47,367 bases of DNA from Ignavibacteriales bacterium (GCA_003599415.1 QZKB01000118.1:1-47367); one strand, 5' to 3'; positions 26,314-36,340 are shown, counted from the first letter of the stretch. The notes: a model not told the origin generated them from the letters alone. Translations and numbers: made by a program.

Positions 26314-26928
26314 TCAGGCTTGTACATTTGTTAATTCTTTACCACAATAGCGGCATAGCTTTGCTTTGGCTTTTATGATCTCTGCACAATAAGGGCATTC
26401 AATTGAATCGGCCGGATCAGAATTTTGCATCGCCTGGGATAATTTCTGCGCCTGGAAACTTAATTGATTCTGCTTATAACTTTCCTGTGCGGAAGTGATT
26501 GCATCTTTTAATTCTTTAGGTGATTTCAATCCCACATAAGTTGTAGCACCCATTTCTGCCGCTGTCTGAATTTCAACATCACCAAATCCAAATATTCTGC
26601 CCATAACAGATTGATGATATGTTACATTATTAATTTTATCCAAAGGACTTTCCTTAGCGCTAATAGAAAACACACCGCTTTCATCAATAATGCGTAGGTT
26701 TGTTACTATCCAAAGGTCACACATACGCTCATAGTATTTATATAGGAAATGAACAAATGATAATGGAACAACTAGTAAAAACCAGGCACTTGCTTTTTCA
26801 ATGCTGAAATAAATATAGAGTGTAAGCACACTTATTATTAAAGGTATAAGGAAAGGAATAATTAAATTATACCAATGTGGCCAGGTCTGAAACAGAATTT
26901 TTTCGTTTGTCTTTAATGTTGCTCTCAT
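26314..26928 (-). CDS. bacterial PH-domain membrane protein with C-terminal zinc ribbon
   Basis: The 204-residue protein has two adjacent membrane segments (about 20-60: LIIPFLIPLIISVLTLYIYF and AWFLLVVPLSFVHFLY), a bacterial PH domain (about 70-150: WIVTNLRIIDESGVFSISAKESPLDKINNVTY) and a C-terminal zinc ribbon with CPYCAEII and CRYCGKEL. AGGTGA precedes the start. The function is unknown; such proteins are thought to sense membrane or protein ligands. The 285 bases between it and the divergent histidine kinase gene should hold both promoters; I see no clear element there. Confidence 0.82.
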   Translation of the reverse strand: MRATLKTNEKILFQTWPHWYNLIIPFLIPLIISVLTLYIYFSIEKASAWFLLVVPLSFVHFLYKYYERMCDLWIVTNLRIIDESGVFSISAKESPLDKINNVTYHQSVMGRIFGFGDVEIQTAAEMGATTYVGLKSPKELKDAITSAQESYKQNQLSFQAQKLSQAMQNSDPADSIECPYCAEIIKAKAKLCRYCGKELTNVQA

Positions 26929-27213
26929 TTTTCACCTGCCTTAAAAGATTATTTATAGCCGAACGTGATTCCGGATTTTTAATTCTAAAATTCATTGGTC
27001 GGTAATTCACTTAAATTTCTGAAGCAACTTAGAATTTTAACCCTACTTTGTCAAGATTTTTTTATAATCGCTCAAGAACTATTTTGCTGGTTGATTCTTC
27101 TGATGTGATTTGTAACAGACCCGCCGGCCTATCACATATTTATGGTATAGTGAGGCGGTATGCACAATATTAATTTACACTCAGTCATTAAATAAATTAA
27201 ACATAAAACGCAT

Positions 27214-28431
27214 ATGGAAGAAAGTATATTTGTCATAGATCGTAAGCTGCCTAAAAGTGAACTCGAAGAACAAAAGCAGTTTTTAAAAGAAGCCGAAGAA
27301 GAGGTAGATAATCTTAAAGAAAGGTTAAATATTGTTGAAGAAGTATCTGAATACGGTTTCTGGGATATAAACCTGGATACAGGCAGTGTATACTTTAATA
27401 AAAACTTTGCTGCAATCCTTGGCTGCCAGCCAAATGAGCTTAACAGCTTTCGTATTTCTGATTTTGATTCTTTTATCTTAAAAGAAGACCAGGCTATTTT
27501 CAAGGAAGCATTGAATTCTCATATTAATAATCAGTCTGAATGGCTTGATATAACTGTAAGACTCAGAAATACAGAACAGGGTTATAAATGGGTACTATTC
27601 AAAGGTAAGGTTATAATGCATGATCAAAACTGCATTCCTTTAAGGTTTGCAGGAAGAATAGAAGATATAACCTTAAGAAAAATTGCCGAGGAAAAAATAA
27701 AATCAAACCTTCAAAAAGAACATGAACTTAATGAACTTCATACAAGATTTATTTCAAGAATTTCTCATGAATTGCGAACTCCGCTTGCGACTATCTTATC
27801 TGCTACTGAGACGATTGAAAAATACGAACTTCAGTTAAGCACAAAACAAAGAACAACTTTATTCTCAAAAATTAAAAGCTCAATTGATGAGTTAAAAGAA
27901 ATGCTTGATGATGTAACAGTTCTGAACAAATTCGATTCCAACAAAATGAATGGGGCAAACAAACCTTTTGATATCATTCGGTTCACTTCAGATCTTATTG
28001 AAGAAGTGAAATTTAATTCACCTTCCCATGCACAAATTAAAGTGGAGTTTGATTGCCAGAATAAAGTTGTTTGTACAAATATGAATTTATTGAAACACGT
28101 ACTAATAAATCTTCTTTCAAATGCAATTAAATATACTCCGTACGATAGAAATATTTATTTCAGGCTAAAACGAAGCGACGATCAGGTCAGGATTGTAATT
28201 GAGGATGAAGGAATGGGAATACCTGAAGATGAACAGAAAAATATTTTTGAGCCATTTTACAGAGCAAGCAATGTAAGCAATATTGCAGGTACTGGTTTAG
28301 GATTGACAATTGTAAAAGAGTCACTTGAATCCCTGAACGGATTTATTAATTTCAGAAGCATTGAAAATACCGGAACGCAGTTTACACTTACATTTCCCGG
28401 CAACTGTAACAATTCAAATAATCAAATCTAA
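27214..28431 (+). CDS. soluble PAS-domain histidine kinase
   Basis: The 405-residue protein has a short coiled coil (about 14-45), a PAS domain with PAC-like tail (about 46-160, VSEYGFWDINLDTG), a HisKA dimerisation domain with the phospho-acceptor His185 in SRISHELRTPL, and an ATPase domain with NLLSNAIKYTP, EDEGMGIPEDE and GTGLGLTIVKESL. No membrane segment is present, so it should sense a cytoplasmic signal. The stop TAA is directly followed by the ATG of the response regulator gene, so the two form a pair. Confidence 0.92.
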   Translation: MEESIFVIDRKLPKSELEEQKQFLKEAEEEVDNLKERLNIVEEVSEYGFWDINLDTGSVYFNKNFAAILGCQPNELNSFRISDFDSFILKEDQAIFKEALNSHINNQSEWLDITVRLRNTEQGYKWVLFKGKVIMHDQNCIPLRFAGRIEDITLRKIAEEKIKSNLQKEHELNELHTRFISRISHELRTPLATILSATETIEKYELQLSTKQRTTLFSKIKSSIDELKEMLDDVTVLNKFDSNKMNGANKPFDIIRFTSDLIEEVKFNSPSHAQIKVEFDCQNKVVCTNMNLLKHVLINLLSNAIKYTPYDRNIYFRLKRSDDQVRIVIEDEGMGIPEDEQKNIFEPFYRASNVSNIAGTGLGLTIVKESLESLNGFINFRSIENTGTQFTLTFPGNCNNSNNQI

Positions 28432-30258
28432 ATGACGATGAAAAAAATATTAATAATTGAAGACAAACCTGAAATAACTGAAAATCTTAGATTCATTTTG
28501 GAGACAAAAAATTATAGAGTCTTAACATGTAAAAAGGGAAACGTTGGTTTGGTATTAGCCGCAATAAACCAACCTGACCTGATTATAAGCAGCTTGAAAG
28601 TATCTGATATGGATAGCCCGGTCTTCCTTACAAAACTAAAAGAATTACGAACTTTTAACAAAATTCCTATAATATTAATGACGGATAACACTGATCAGAA
28701 TAATTTTACAGACACCGATTTACTTTTTGCCGATGCATTAATAAAAAAATCTTTTTTACCAAAGGATGTTTTAGAGTTGGTTAATAAGTTAATTGGCATT
28801 AGTACAACAAATGAATTCTCAATACTTATAATATCCCCGGATAAAATTTTTACTGAAGAAACAGAAGCATTCTTTAATAATAATAATTACAGGGTTACTT
28901 CCTGTTCAGACCTGAACCTCGGCTTTGAAGTATTTAAAAAGAAACAACCCGATTTGATAATATCTGAAATGATATTTCCAGGCGCAGGTGATTCTTCATT
29001 GCTTGAACTGAAAAAAATAACAGCAAATGAAAATGCTCCCGTAATACTAATTGGTTCGGGAGCGGAGATGAAAGATTTCAGGATTGCCTTAAATTCCGGT
29101 GCGGCAGATTATTTTTCAAAACCGGTCAATTATTTTTCATTACTTACCTCCTGCGAATTAAGGATACAAAAAAAGAAAGAGACAAAAAAGAAAGGGTTAC
29201 AGCCGGCAAATTATTTCCAGGAAGATCTAAAGAATGAAAATATCCTGAAGAAAATTCTGCTTATAGAAGATAACATTGGGCTGGCGGAAAGTATAGGCAT
29301 TGAACTTGAGATGCTTGGTTATACAGTGTTTACAGCAAATACCGGTCAGAAAGGAATTCAACTTGCAAGTGAAATACAGCCGGATCTCATAATATGTGAT
29401 ATAATGATGCCGAAGAATGATGGTTACTTTGTATTAAACAGTTTAAGGGAAAACACCGGGACAAGTCATATTCCTTTTATTTTCTTATCCGCTAAATCAG
29501 CTTACGCAGATCTGAGAAAAGGCATGAACCTTGGAGCAGATGATTACATTACCAAACCAATAAAGCTATCTGAACTTGATGATATAATCAGGAGAAAATT
29601 AAAGCTTCCAGGTAAATCACCGGCTCAGCAAAAACTCATAAATCCATCTCCGGTAAAAAAAGCCATTGATTCGGAATTGCCGTTTAAAAATCAGAATGTT
29701 GAAGTTGGTGATTTTATTCCGATTAGCAGCGAAAGAAAAGAAATCAAAAAAAGTTTTCCGGATAAAATTCAATCGGCAGCCAAACATAAAAAAGAATTTG
29801 ATGAAGTGCTTGTTGAAGGAAATACATATGATAATAAGCCCGACTATGAAAATATCAGGAGTGCTGAACTTGATATATTCCTTGGCAACAAAAAGGATGT
29901 TAAAGATTACGAATGCCTTCAATTCCAAAATATTACCGTTATAAAAGTTAATTTGAACAGAGCGGTTGAAAAGGAAGTCCGCGATTTTTATAAATATCTT
30001 TTTACAATTATTGAAAACGGGGCAAAGAAAATTCTTATAGATGTAAGATCAGTGGAGTATTTCAGTTCAAGTTTTTTGGGTGTGCTTATTTCAGCTTTAA
30101 AACGAATTACGTTTTTGCACGGAGACATCAGGTTGTTAATGGATTTAACCAACCGATCTTCTGACATGATTTTCCTGGATGGAATTCTTAGAGTATTCCA
30201 GATTTACGAAAATCACTATGCAGCGCTTGATTCAATGCTCTACACGGAAAAAGTATAA
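28432..30258 (+). CDS. response regulator with three receivers and a STAS domain
   Basis: The 608-residue protein carries three receiver domains in series and a C-terminal STAS domain. Receiver 1 (about 3-122) has Ser54 where the phospho-acceptor Asp should be. Receiver 2 (about 128-248) has Glu179 at that position and lacks one acidic-pocket residue. Receiver 3 (about 272-392) is complete: E279-D280, D323 in IICDIMMP, and K375. After a disordered, lysine-rich linker (about 393-490) a STAS domain (about 497-605) follows, with ILIDVRSVEYFSSSFLGVLI resembling the phosphorylatable Ser site of anti-sigma factor antagonists. There is no DNA-binding domain. It probably transmits the kinase signal by protein-protein contact with an anti-sigma switch kinase elsewhere. 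A start at 28438 is also possible. Confidence 0.87.
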   Translation: MTMKKILIIEDKPEITENLRFILETKNYRVLTCKKGNVGLVLAAINQPDLIISSLKVSDMDSPVFLTKLKELRTFNKIPIILMTDNTDQNNFTDTDLLFADALIKKSFLPKDVLELVNKLIGISTTNEFSILIISPDKIFTEETEAFFNNNNYRVTSCSDLNLGFEVFKKKQPDLIISEMIFPGAGDSSLLELKKITANENAPVILIGSGAEMKDFRIALNSGAADYFSKPVNYFSLLTSCELRIQKKKETKKKGLQPANYFQEDLKNENILKKILLIEDNIGLAESIGIELEMLGYTVFTANTGQKGIQLASEIQPDLIICDIMMPKNDGYFVLNSLRENTGTSHIPFIFLSAKSAYADLRKGMNLGADDYITKPIKLSELDDIIRRKLKLPGKSPAQQKLINPSPVKKAIDSELPFKNQNVEVGDFIPISSERKEIKKSFPDKIQSAAKHKKEFDEVLVEGNTYDNKPDYENIRSAELDIFLGNKKDVKDYECLQFQNITVIKVNLNRAVEKEVRDFYKYLFTIIENGAKKILIDVRSVEYFSSSFLGVLISALKRITFLHGDIRLLMDLTNRSSDMIFLDGILRVFQIYENHYAALDSMLYTEKV

Positions 30259-30279
30259 CACTTCTTCAAACTATATTTA

Positions 30280-31233
30280 TTAGCAAACCGGCGTTAAAGG
30301 TTTCTTTCCTTGCAGCACATTAATTACATTCTGTGCTGCAAGTATTGCCATTCCGTTTCGCGCTTCAAATGTTGCACTGCCGATATGCGGAAGCAGAACA
30401 ACATTTTTTAATTTATATAACTCTTTATTGATGTTTGGTTCATTAGTATACACGTCAAAACCTGCTGAAAACAGTTTGCCGGCTTTTAATGCTTTGATCA
30501 ATTCTGATTCATCAACTATCTCACCTCTTGCTGTGTTAACAAGTACGGCATTCTTTTTCATCCTGTTAATCTTATCTTTATCAATAATATGAAATGTTGC
30601 CGGGGTTAAAGGTAAGTGCAATGATATTACATCTGATGATTCTACAAGTTTATTAAGAGAGACTTTCTTAGCGCCGGTTAATTTTTCAAGTTCAGAATTT
30701 TTCGATCTGTTGTAATAGATTATCTTTGTACCGAAAGATTTTGCCCTTACTGCTACCGCTGTACCAATTCTGCCTGCGCCTGCAATTCCGAATGTCTTTC
30801 CATTTAATTCAATTCCAAGAAGCTGTTCTGCTCTCCATCCTTTCCACATCATACTCTTTATTAATTCTGAACCATGAATAATATTTCTTGCGCAGGCAAG
30901 AACAAGTGACATTGTAATATCCGCAGTTGCATTGGTTAGAATATCGGGAGTGTTGGTAACTATAATGCCTTTTTCCTTTGCTGCTTTAAGATCAATATTA
31001 TTAAAGCCAACAGCATAATTGGCAATTATTTTACACCTTTGCATCCAGGCGATTATATCTTCAGAAAACTTTTCTGTTAAAAGAGAAATGACTGCATCAA
31101 CGTTCCGTACCTTCTTCATCAATATATCTGAAGGAATTGAATTATCCCTGGTATAGACAGAAACATCAAAACCTTCTTTAAGAAGAAGTTCTTTGGCTGC
31201 AACAGGAATTTTACCTGTAATAAAAACTTTCAT
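30280..31233 (-). CDS. D-2-hydroxyacid dehydrogenase (glyoxylate/hydroxypyruvate reductase-like)
   Basis: The 317-residue enzyme has the NAD(P)-binding GAGRIGTAVAVRAKSFG (152-168) and the catalytic triad of the family: Arg236 in VNTARGE, Glu265 in YTNEPN and His283 in LPHIGSAT. It resembles glyoxylate or hydroxypyruvate reductases that produce glycolate or D-glycerate. The exact substrate cannot be told from sequence. The gene is three bases downstream of the SpmA/SpmB-type gene and co-transcribed with it. Confidence 0.9.
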   Translation of the reverse strand: MKVFITGKIPVAAKELLLKEGFDVSVYTRDNSIPSDILMKKVRNVDAVISLLTEKFSEDIIAWMQRCKIIANYAVGFNNIDLKAAKEKGIIVTNTPDILTNATADITMSLVLACARNIIHGSELIKSMMWKGWRAEQLLGIELNGKTFGIAGAGRIGTAVAVRAKSFGTKIIYYNRSKNSELEKLTGAKKVSLNKLVESSDVISLHLPLTPATFHIIDKDKINRMKKNAVLVNTARGEIVDESELIKALKAGKLFSAGFDVYTNEPNINKELYKLKNVVLLPHIGSATFEARNGMAILAAQNVINVLQGKKPLTPVC

Positions 31234-31236
31234 CCA

Positions 31237-32868
31237 TTAACCGAATAACTGTTTAACAATAAAGAGGGCTCCGAGTGTACCGGCAAGGTCTGCAAGTAAA
31301 CCTGCTGCAAGTGCATGTCTTGTTCTTGAAATATTAACAGAGCCGAAGTAAACTGCAATCACATAAAATGTAGTCTCTGAGCTTCCGAAAAATGTTGAGA
31401 CTAAAATACCGATCATTGAATCTGTGCCGTGGACAGACATAATTTCCGCCATAACACCAAGCGATCCGCTGCCTGAAAGTGGGCGCATCAAAGCCATTGG
31501 CAATGCTTCTGCTGGCATACCGATTAAATCTGTGATTGGCTGTAAAATCATAATCAGAAAATCCATTGCACCGCCTGCACGAAAAATTCCGATAGCAACA
31601 AGCATTGCAACAAGGTAAGGAATAATTCTGACAGCAACATTAAATCCTTCCTTTGCCCCTTCTATAAACTTCTCATATACCTTTACCTTTTTAATTAGTC
31701 CGTATGTTACAAATGAGAAAATAAGAAAAGGTATTGCAAGGATTGAAACAATCTGGATAATCTCTTTAAATAGATCAGGATTTATAAAATTCAGTGCTGT
31801 ACCAATTAATGCACCAATCCCGGTAGCGATTAGTATTGAAACCAGCGCAATAATAAACGTAAAGATTGCAACCGGTTTAAGGTTGGATTTCATCCATGGA
31901 CCAAACTCGCCTTTCTTTATAGGAAACTTCTCCATAAACTTTGCAGAAGTAACACCGACGATTGTGGCGCATGTTGCTCCGAATACCGAAGTACCGATTA
32001 TTATTGCAGGGTCACTACTTCCCATTGATGCGCGTATTGCAATTGCAGAGGCAGGTATGAATGTTAATCCCGCCGTGTTAATTGCAAGGAAAGTACACAT
32101 TGCGTTCGTAGCTGTTCCCTTTTCAGTGTTTAGTTTATCAAGTTCTTCCATTGCTTTTAAGCCAAATGGAGTTGCAGCGTTGGATAGGCCGAGCATATTA
32201 GCAGATACGTTCATAATTATTGATCCCACCGCCGGATGATCTGAAGGCACATCGGGAAAGAGAAATTTTGTTACCGGCTTTAAAGCTGCAGCAATAATTT
32301 TTATTAGTCCGGCTTCCTCTGCAATTTTCATAAGTCCCAGCCACATTGCCATTATACCAATTAATCCAAGCGCTATGTTAACTGCTGTTCCGGCATAATC
32401 AAGAGCATTATTGGTAACATCCTTCATATGTGCAAAGGATATTTCTTCAAGGACAATATTTCCTTCTGCAGATACTGAATCAATTGATTTGGCTAATACA
32501 AAATTGCCGGAAAGGTCATCATCTTTGCCTGTAACCTTTGCCATCTTCTTCCAAATGGCAGGAGTCTTATCTCCTATCTTCATATAGACAGAAATTTTAT
32601 CTTTAGCTTTGTCGTATGATAATTTTGCAGGTTCTTCTACATCTTCCGTAACATCAGTCTTATAATATTTATTAAACACTTCGGCTTTAATTTTTAATTT
32701 CACATCGTAGCTTTTTGCTGCTTCTTTAATAAACTCTTCATTGAAATTTACATAGACAGGAATAGGTGTGTTGTTCTGATATTTGTTGTTTCCCTTATCG
32801 ATAAAATCTGTTGTAAGGGCAACGCCGATACCTAAAACCAGGAGGCCAAGCCATACGTAATTCAGCAT
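31237..32868 (-). CDS. SpmA-SpmB fusion, nucleoside-recognition (Gate) domain membrane protein
   Basis: The 543-residue polytopic membrane protein joins an SpmA-like half and an SpmB-like half. The first Gate domain starts near AVNIALGLIGIMAMWLGLMKIAEEAGL (about 162-188) and includes MNVSANMLGLSNAATPFG; the second is FIEGAKEGFNVAVRIIPYLVAMLVAIGIFRAGG with RPLSGSGSLGVMAEI. Between the first membrane segment (4-20) and the Gate domain is an extra soluble stretch of about 120 residues that ordinary SpmA lacks. The substrate is unknown; these proteins are thought to be transporters. A spore role is not implied, as homologues occur in non-sporulating bacteria. Confidence 0.85.
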   Translation of the reverse strand: MLNYVWLGLLVLGIGVALTTDFIDKGNNKYQNNTPIPVYVNFNEEFIKEAAKSYDVKLKIKAEVFNKYYKTDVTEDVEEPAKLSYDKAKDKISVYMKIGDKTPAIWKKMAKVTGKDDDLSGNFVLAKSIDSVSAEGNIVLEEISFAHMKDVTNNALDYAGTAVNIALGLIGIMAMWLGLMKIAEEAGLIKIIAAALKPVTKFLFPDVPSDHPAVGSIIMNVSANMLGLSNAATPFGLKAMEELDKLNTEKGTATNAMCTFLAINTAGLTFIPASAIAIRASMGSSDPAIIIGTSVFGATCATIVGVTSAKFMEKFPIKKGEFGPWMKSNLKPVAIFTFIIALVSILIATGIGALIGTALNFINPDLFKEIIQIVSILAIPFLIFSFVTYGLIKKVKVYEKFIEGAKEGFNVAVRIIPYLVAMLVAIGIFRAGGAMDFLIMILQPITDLIGMPAEALPMALMRPLSGSGSLGVMAEIMSVHGTDSMIGILVSTFFGSSETTFYVIAVYFGSVNISRTRHALAAGLLADLAGTLGALFIVKQLFG

Positions 32869-33101
32869 ACTCTAAACTCCTAAACTGGTAAATAAAAGTT
32901 AAGGTAAATTTGTTGCTCAATTTATAATAGTTTTGTCAAAAATGCATCACTGTTAAGAATAAATATTTGATGGAAATGATACAATTATGAAATGAGAATT
33001 GGCCTACAAAACGGGATCAGCCTCCGGCATAGAAACTGGAAATTTTGATTTTAGATTTGCGATTAAGAAGAAAACAAATGATTGGACAATTATATAATCA
33101 G

Positions 33102-33124
33102 GAGACGCAGCATCGCTGCGTCTC
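33102..33124 (-). terminator. palindromic element / terminator after the peptidase-barrel gene
   Basis: GAGACGCAGC, a three-base loop and GCTGCGTCTC form a perfect ten-base stem 14 bases past the stop. The same GACGC-type palindrome is a known intergenic motif in related genomes. The minus-strand side has no long T-run, so it may be a repeat that also stops transcription. The rest of the 270-base gap up to the SpmA/SpmB-type gene shows nothing else. Confidence 0.6.
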
Positions 33125-33137
33125 TATAAAAGTTCTT

Positions 33138-36100
33138 TTAGAAATCCGCACCAATCGAGAAATAATATTTCGGCTTGGAGAATTTATCAAGATCGTACGT
33201 CCAGGCAGTATCAAACCTTAAGAGGAAATAAAGGAAATACATTCTTGCACCAAAGCCGGTACCAATTAGCATATCCTTGGTAACTGTATTACCATCTACC
33301 TTACCGATTAACTGAAGTTTCTTAGTGTTATCCCAGGCTGAACCGGCATCAATAAATGCAACACCAAGAATATTCTGGAATAAAATAGGTAACGGACCGG
33401 TTACAAGATATCTTATCAACGGCATACGAAGTTCAACGTTTACCAAAGCATACTTTGTTCCGATTTTCTCTGCATAATTGTAACCTCTTAAAGGAAGTGC
33501 AGGTGTAAGGAATGCAAAGTCAGAGGCGCTTTCAAGAGGAATCTCTCCAGTTGCAAAGGTACGGTTAATCCAGTTATCTGTTCCACCTAAGAAAAATCGC
33601 TGTGGATTTTCTCCACCTGAATATCCACCGGAGAAACGATAAACAAAAGAGTTATCGTACCAAAAGCGGTTGTAATTCCTGTAATCAAAAAGGAATGAAT
33701 AAAAACTATTTTTCTGGCTGCCGGAAATAGGATTGCCGAATATAGTAAGATTATACCTCGTACCATCAATTGGAGAAGTATAACCCCATAAAACATTATC
33801 GTGCACAAAACTTACCGAAGGAATAAGGTAACCAACCTTATCAATTGCTTCATCGGTGTTATCAAGATTTTCCGAAGAAACATTAAGCCAGCTTAAACCT
33901 GCATCGAACCTGTAAAATTTATTTAACGGGTAACTTGCGTTTAATACCAATCCGTAATTTCTAAACCTGAAAAGATTATATTCTCCATCTCTTACAAGGT
34001 AGACAAATCTGGCTGTATGGAATCCTTCAACTCCGTAATCAATTCTGTCGGGTAAGTAATAATATGCAAGACCATAATCACTGTTCTTAAGATCAATCTG
34101 TAAACTTGTAATTCCAATTATCCTGTGGTTTCCAAGCATATCGCTGAATGAAAGAACGGTTGTACCCAACAAGCCATAATAAGTACTGTAGCCTGCATTA
34201 GCGTAAACTATATCAGGAGAAAAATTAATTTTGTACCTGTTAACAAGGAAATTTCCGTTTGAGTCCAGGTTATTTGTCATATTGAAATTAGAATTATCTC
34301 CCAATGCTGAAGAATCTTTTGGAAAAAGTTTTTTATCGGCAAATACATACCTGCTGTAACCGGATCTTGTTGTATCTGTTTCCTGTTTCTCTTCAACTTT
34401 ACCAAGGAAGATGGAAGGATTATTCGGAGTTTCATCTTTCAATGTATCCTGTTTTGTCAGCTCATTATTTTTATTTGTGCTATCGGCAGCCTGCCCATTT
34501 TCCGGAGTAAATAATTTTGTATAATAAATTGTCTGGTCAAGTTTTGTCTTATCGGTTTTTGGTTCAAACGGATTATTCAACAGGAAGATGTTGAAAGCAG
34601 ATTCATACATTGATGAAAAGACAAGTTTCTTGGCATCATCAGTCATTGAAAGCTGGTACAATCCGTTAAGTGAATTCGTAATCGGAACCGATTGAAGATC
34701 ATAAACATTCTGAACAGTATCTTTTGCAGTAAGATACAATCTTTGTTTGTAAATGTTGTTAATACCGTTTAATGTGGAAATATAAAGCATCTCCTGTCCG
34801 TCAGGTGAAACAACGGGTGAGAATTCTTCTATATCCGGTGTGTTAGTAATTTTTTTAAATTCTCCCGTTTCAATATTTACACTAAAGATATCTGATTGCT
34901 GGTAGTTATACTCTGATATACGGAATGTATCCGAAAGGGCGAATGAAGTATTTTCCTTACCTCTGTCTGAAACAAAATAAATCGTTTTGTTATCCATTGC
35001 CCAGGCAGGATCATTATCGGAAAAAATATCGTCAGTAATATTCCTTGTTTCTTTCGTTTCGAAGTTATAAGTATAGATATCAGATTTAGCACCGTCATGC
35101 CCAACAAAACAGAGATATTTACCGTTACGCGACCATTTAACAGATGATATTCCATCAAGATGAACAGGAAGAATTTCTTTATCCTCTTCTTCAACATCAA
35201 TTACATAGATAACATCCCAGCCGCTGCTTTTTGCCGAGAGCACAATTTTCTTTCCGTCAGGCGACCAATCCAATCCGGGAGTAAGAATGTTCAACTGTTC
35301 AAAATCATTGGAGCGGTTTCCTTCCACTAACTTCTTTACAATTTTACCATCAATTGCATTCATTATATAAACATCAAAATAAAAATTGCGGTTGGACAAA
35401 AATGCAATTTTATCTCCCTGCGGCGAGATTGCGGGACTTGTATTATATGAACCGCCTTCTTTTTTATGGCTTGTCAATCTTTTAGACCAGACATCCGGAT
35501 CATCCATCTTTGCAATATCCGGCCAGAATGTTTTCTTAACATCTTTTTTCCACCGCTCGTTTAACTCCTCATAATTCAATCCGATTGAGGCTTTAAGAGC
35601 TTCCTCAAGATCGCCTGTTCCTTTTGTTTTATTAATTATCTCACCAATTTTTTCATTACCGTATTTCTGTGAAATATAATAAAAAACAGATTGACCGCCC
35701 CTGTATGCAAAATAACCGTTCAAATAATTTAAATCCGGCAAATATTCATTTATAATTGCATCACGTATAAACATATCGGTATTAGGGTCCCAGCCAAGTG
35801 ACTCATATTCAGCAAGACCCTCATTAAACCAAAGCGGTAGCTGAACAGAAATTCCTTTTGAAATAACATTCTGCAGTGAACCGCCGTAAAACATATCATT
35901 TACAACACTATGAACAAGCTCATGGTGAATAACATGACGAAAAGCTTTATATGAACCATTAAACGGAACTACAACTCTATTCTTGAAAAGCTCTGTAAAT
36001 CCACCAATTCCTTCTTCAAGATATTCATCTGTAACGTTTGTCTCCTGGAAGTCATTCATTGATTTATAAAGTATTAAAGTAATACGGTTATTTATTGAAT

Positions 36101-36317
36101 AGTTGAAAGTTTTCTGAATAGAAGCCAAGGCATCTTCAGTTGCTTTGGCAGCAAACTCTGCTATACTCTCACCGCCGTTGGAGAAATAAATATCGAAGTG
36201 TTTGGTTTGAATATAATACCAGGTAAAATCCTTATACTGGACTTTATTTTTACCAAACTGTCCGAATGCCTGCTGGACAAGAACAGCTAATATTATAATA
36301 ATTAATTTCTTTACCAT
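33138..36317 (-). CDS. peptidase-MA / WD40-like propeller / outer-membrane barrel protein
   Basis: This is a 1059-residue surface protein in three parts. After a signal peptide (1-20, ending AFGQ) comes a zinc peptidase domain of the peptidase-MA type with HHELVH (ligands His132, His136) and WFNEGLAEY (Glu166). About residues 285-600 hold TolB/WD40-type propeller blades (e.g. SPAISPQGDKIAFLSNR, SVKWSRNGKYLCFVG, SPVVSPDGQEMLYIS). From about 700 a beta barrel resembling the Omp85/BamA family follows, with NVELRMPLIRY and GVAFIDAGSAWDN and a final Phe (SIGADF). I use the ATG at 36317, with AGGTGA before it, and reject a TTG at 36332. It sits just downstream of rnr and may share its transcript. 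The function is unknown. Confidence 0.87.
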   Translation of the reverse strand: MVKKLIIIILAVLVQQAFGQFGKNKVQYKDFTWYYIQTKHFDIYFSNGGESIAEFAAKATEDALASIQKTFNYSINNRITLILYKSMNDFQETNVTDEYLEEGIGGFTELFKNRVVVPFNGSYKAFRHVIHHELVHSVVNDMFYGGSLQNVISKGISVQLPLWFNEGLAEYESLGWDPNTDMFIRDAIINEYLPDLNYLNGYFAYRGGQSVFYYISQKYGNEKIGEIINKTKGTGDLEEALKASIGLNYEELNERWKKDVKKTFWPDIAKMDDPDVWSKRLTSHKKEGGSYNTSPAISPQGDKIAFLSNRNFYFDVYIMNAIDGKIVKKLVEGNRSNDFEQLNILTPGLDWSPDGKKIVLSAKSSGWDVIYVIDVEEEDKEILPVHLDGISSVKWSRNGKYLCFVGHDGAKSDIYTYNFETKETRNITDDIFSDNDPAWAMDNKTIYFVSDRGKENTSFALSDTFRISEYNYQQSDIFSVNIETGEFKKITNTPDIEEFSPVVSPDGQEMLYISTLNGINNIYKQRLYLTAKDTVQNVYDLQSVPITNSLNGLYQLSMTDDAKKLVFSSMYESAFNIFLLNNPFEPKTDKTKLDQTIYYTKLFTPENGQAADSTNKNNELTKQDTLKDETPNNPSIFLGKVEEKQETDTTRSGYSRYVFADKKLFPKDSSALGDNSNFNMTNNLDSNGNFLVNRYKINFSPDIVYANAGYSTYYGLLGTTVLSFSDMLGNHRIIGITSLQIDLKNSDYGLAYYYLPDRIDYGVEGFHTARFVYLVRDGEYNLFRFRNYGLVLNASYPLNKFYRFDAGLSWLNVSSENLDNTDEAIDKVGYLIPSVSFVHDNVLWGYTSPIDGTRYNLTIFGNPISGSQKNSFYSFLFDYRNYNRFWYDNSFVYRFSGGYSGGENPQRFFLGGTDNWINRTFATGEIPLESASDFAFLTPALPLRGYNYAEKIGTKYALVNVELRMPLIRYLVTGPLPILFQNILGVAFIDAGSAWDNTKKLQLIGKVDGNTVTKDMLIGTGFGARMYFLYFLLRFDTAWTYDLDKFSKPKYYFSIGADF

Positions 36318-36340
36318 AATTTCACCTAACAAAGGTTTTA

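Noticed and set aside
29617-29944. Frames on both strands inside the response-regulator linker
   Set aside because: They arise from the A-rich, lysine-coding linker between the third receiver and the STAS domain.
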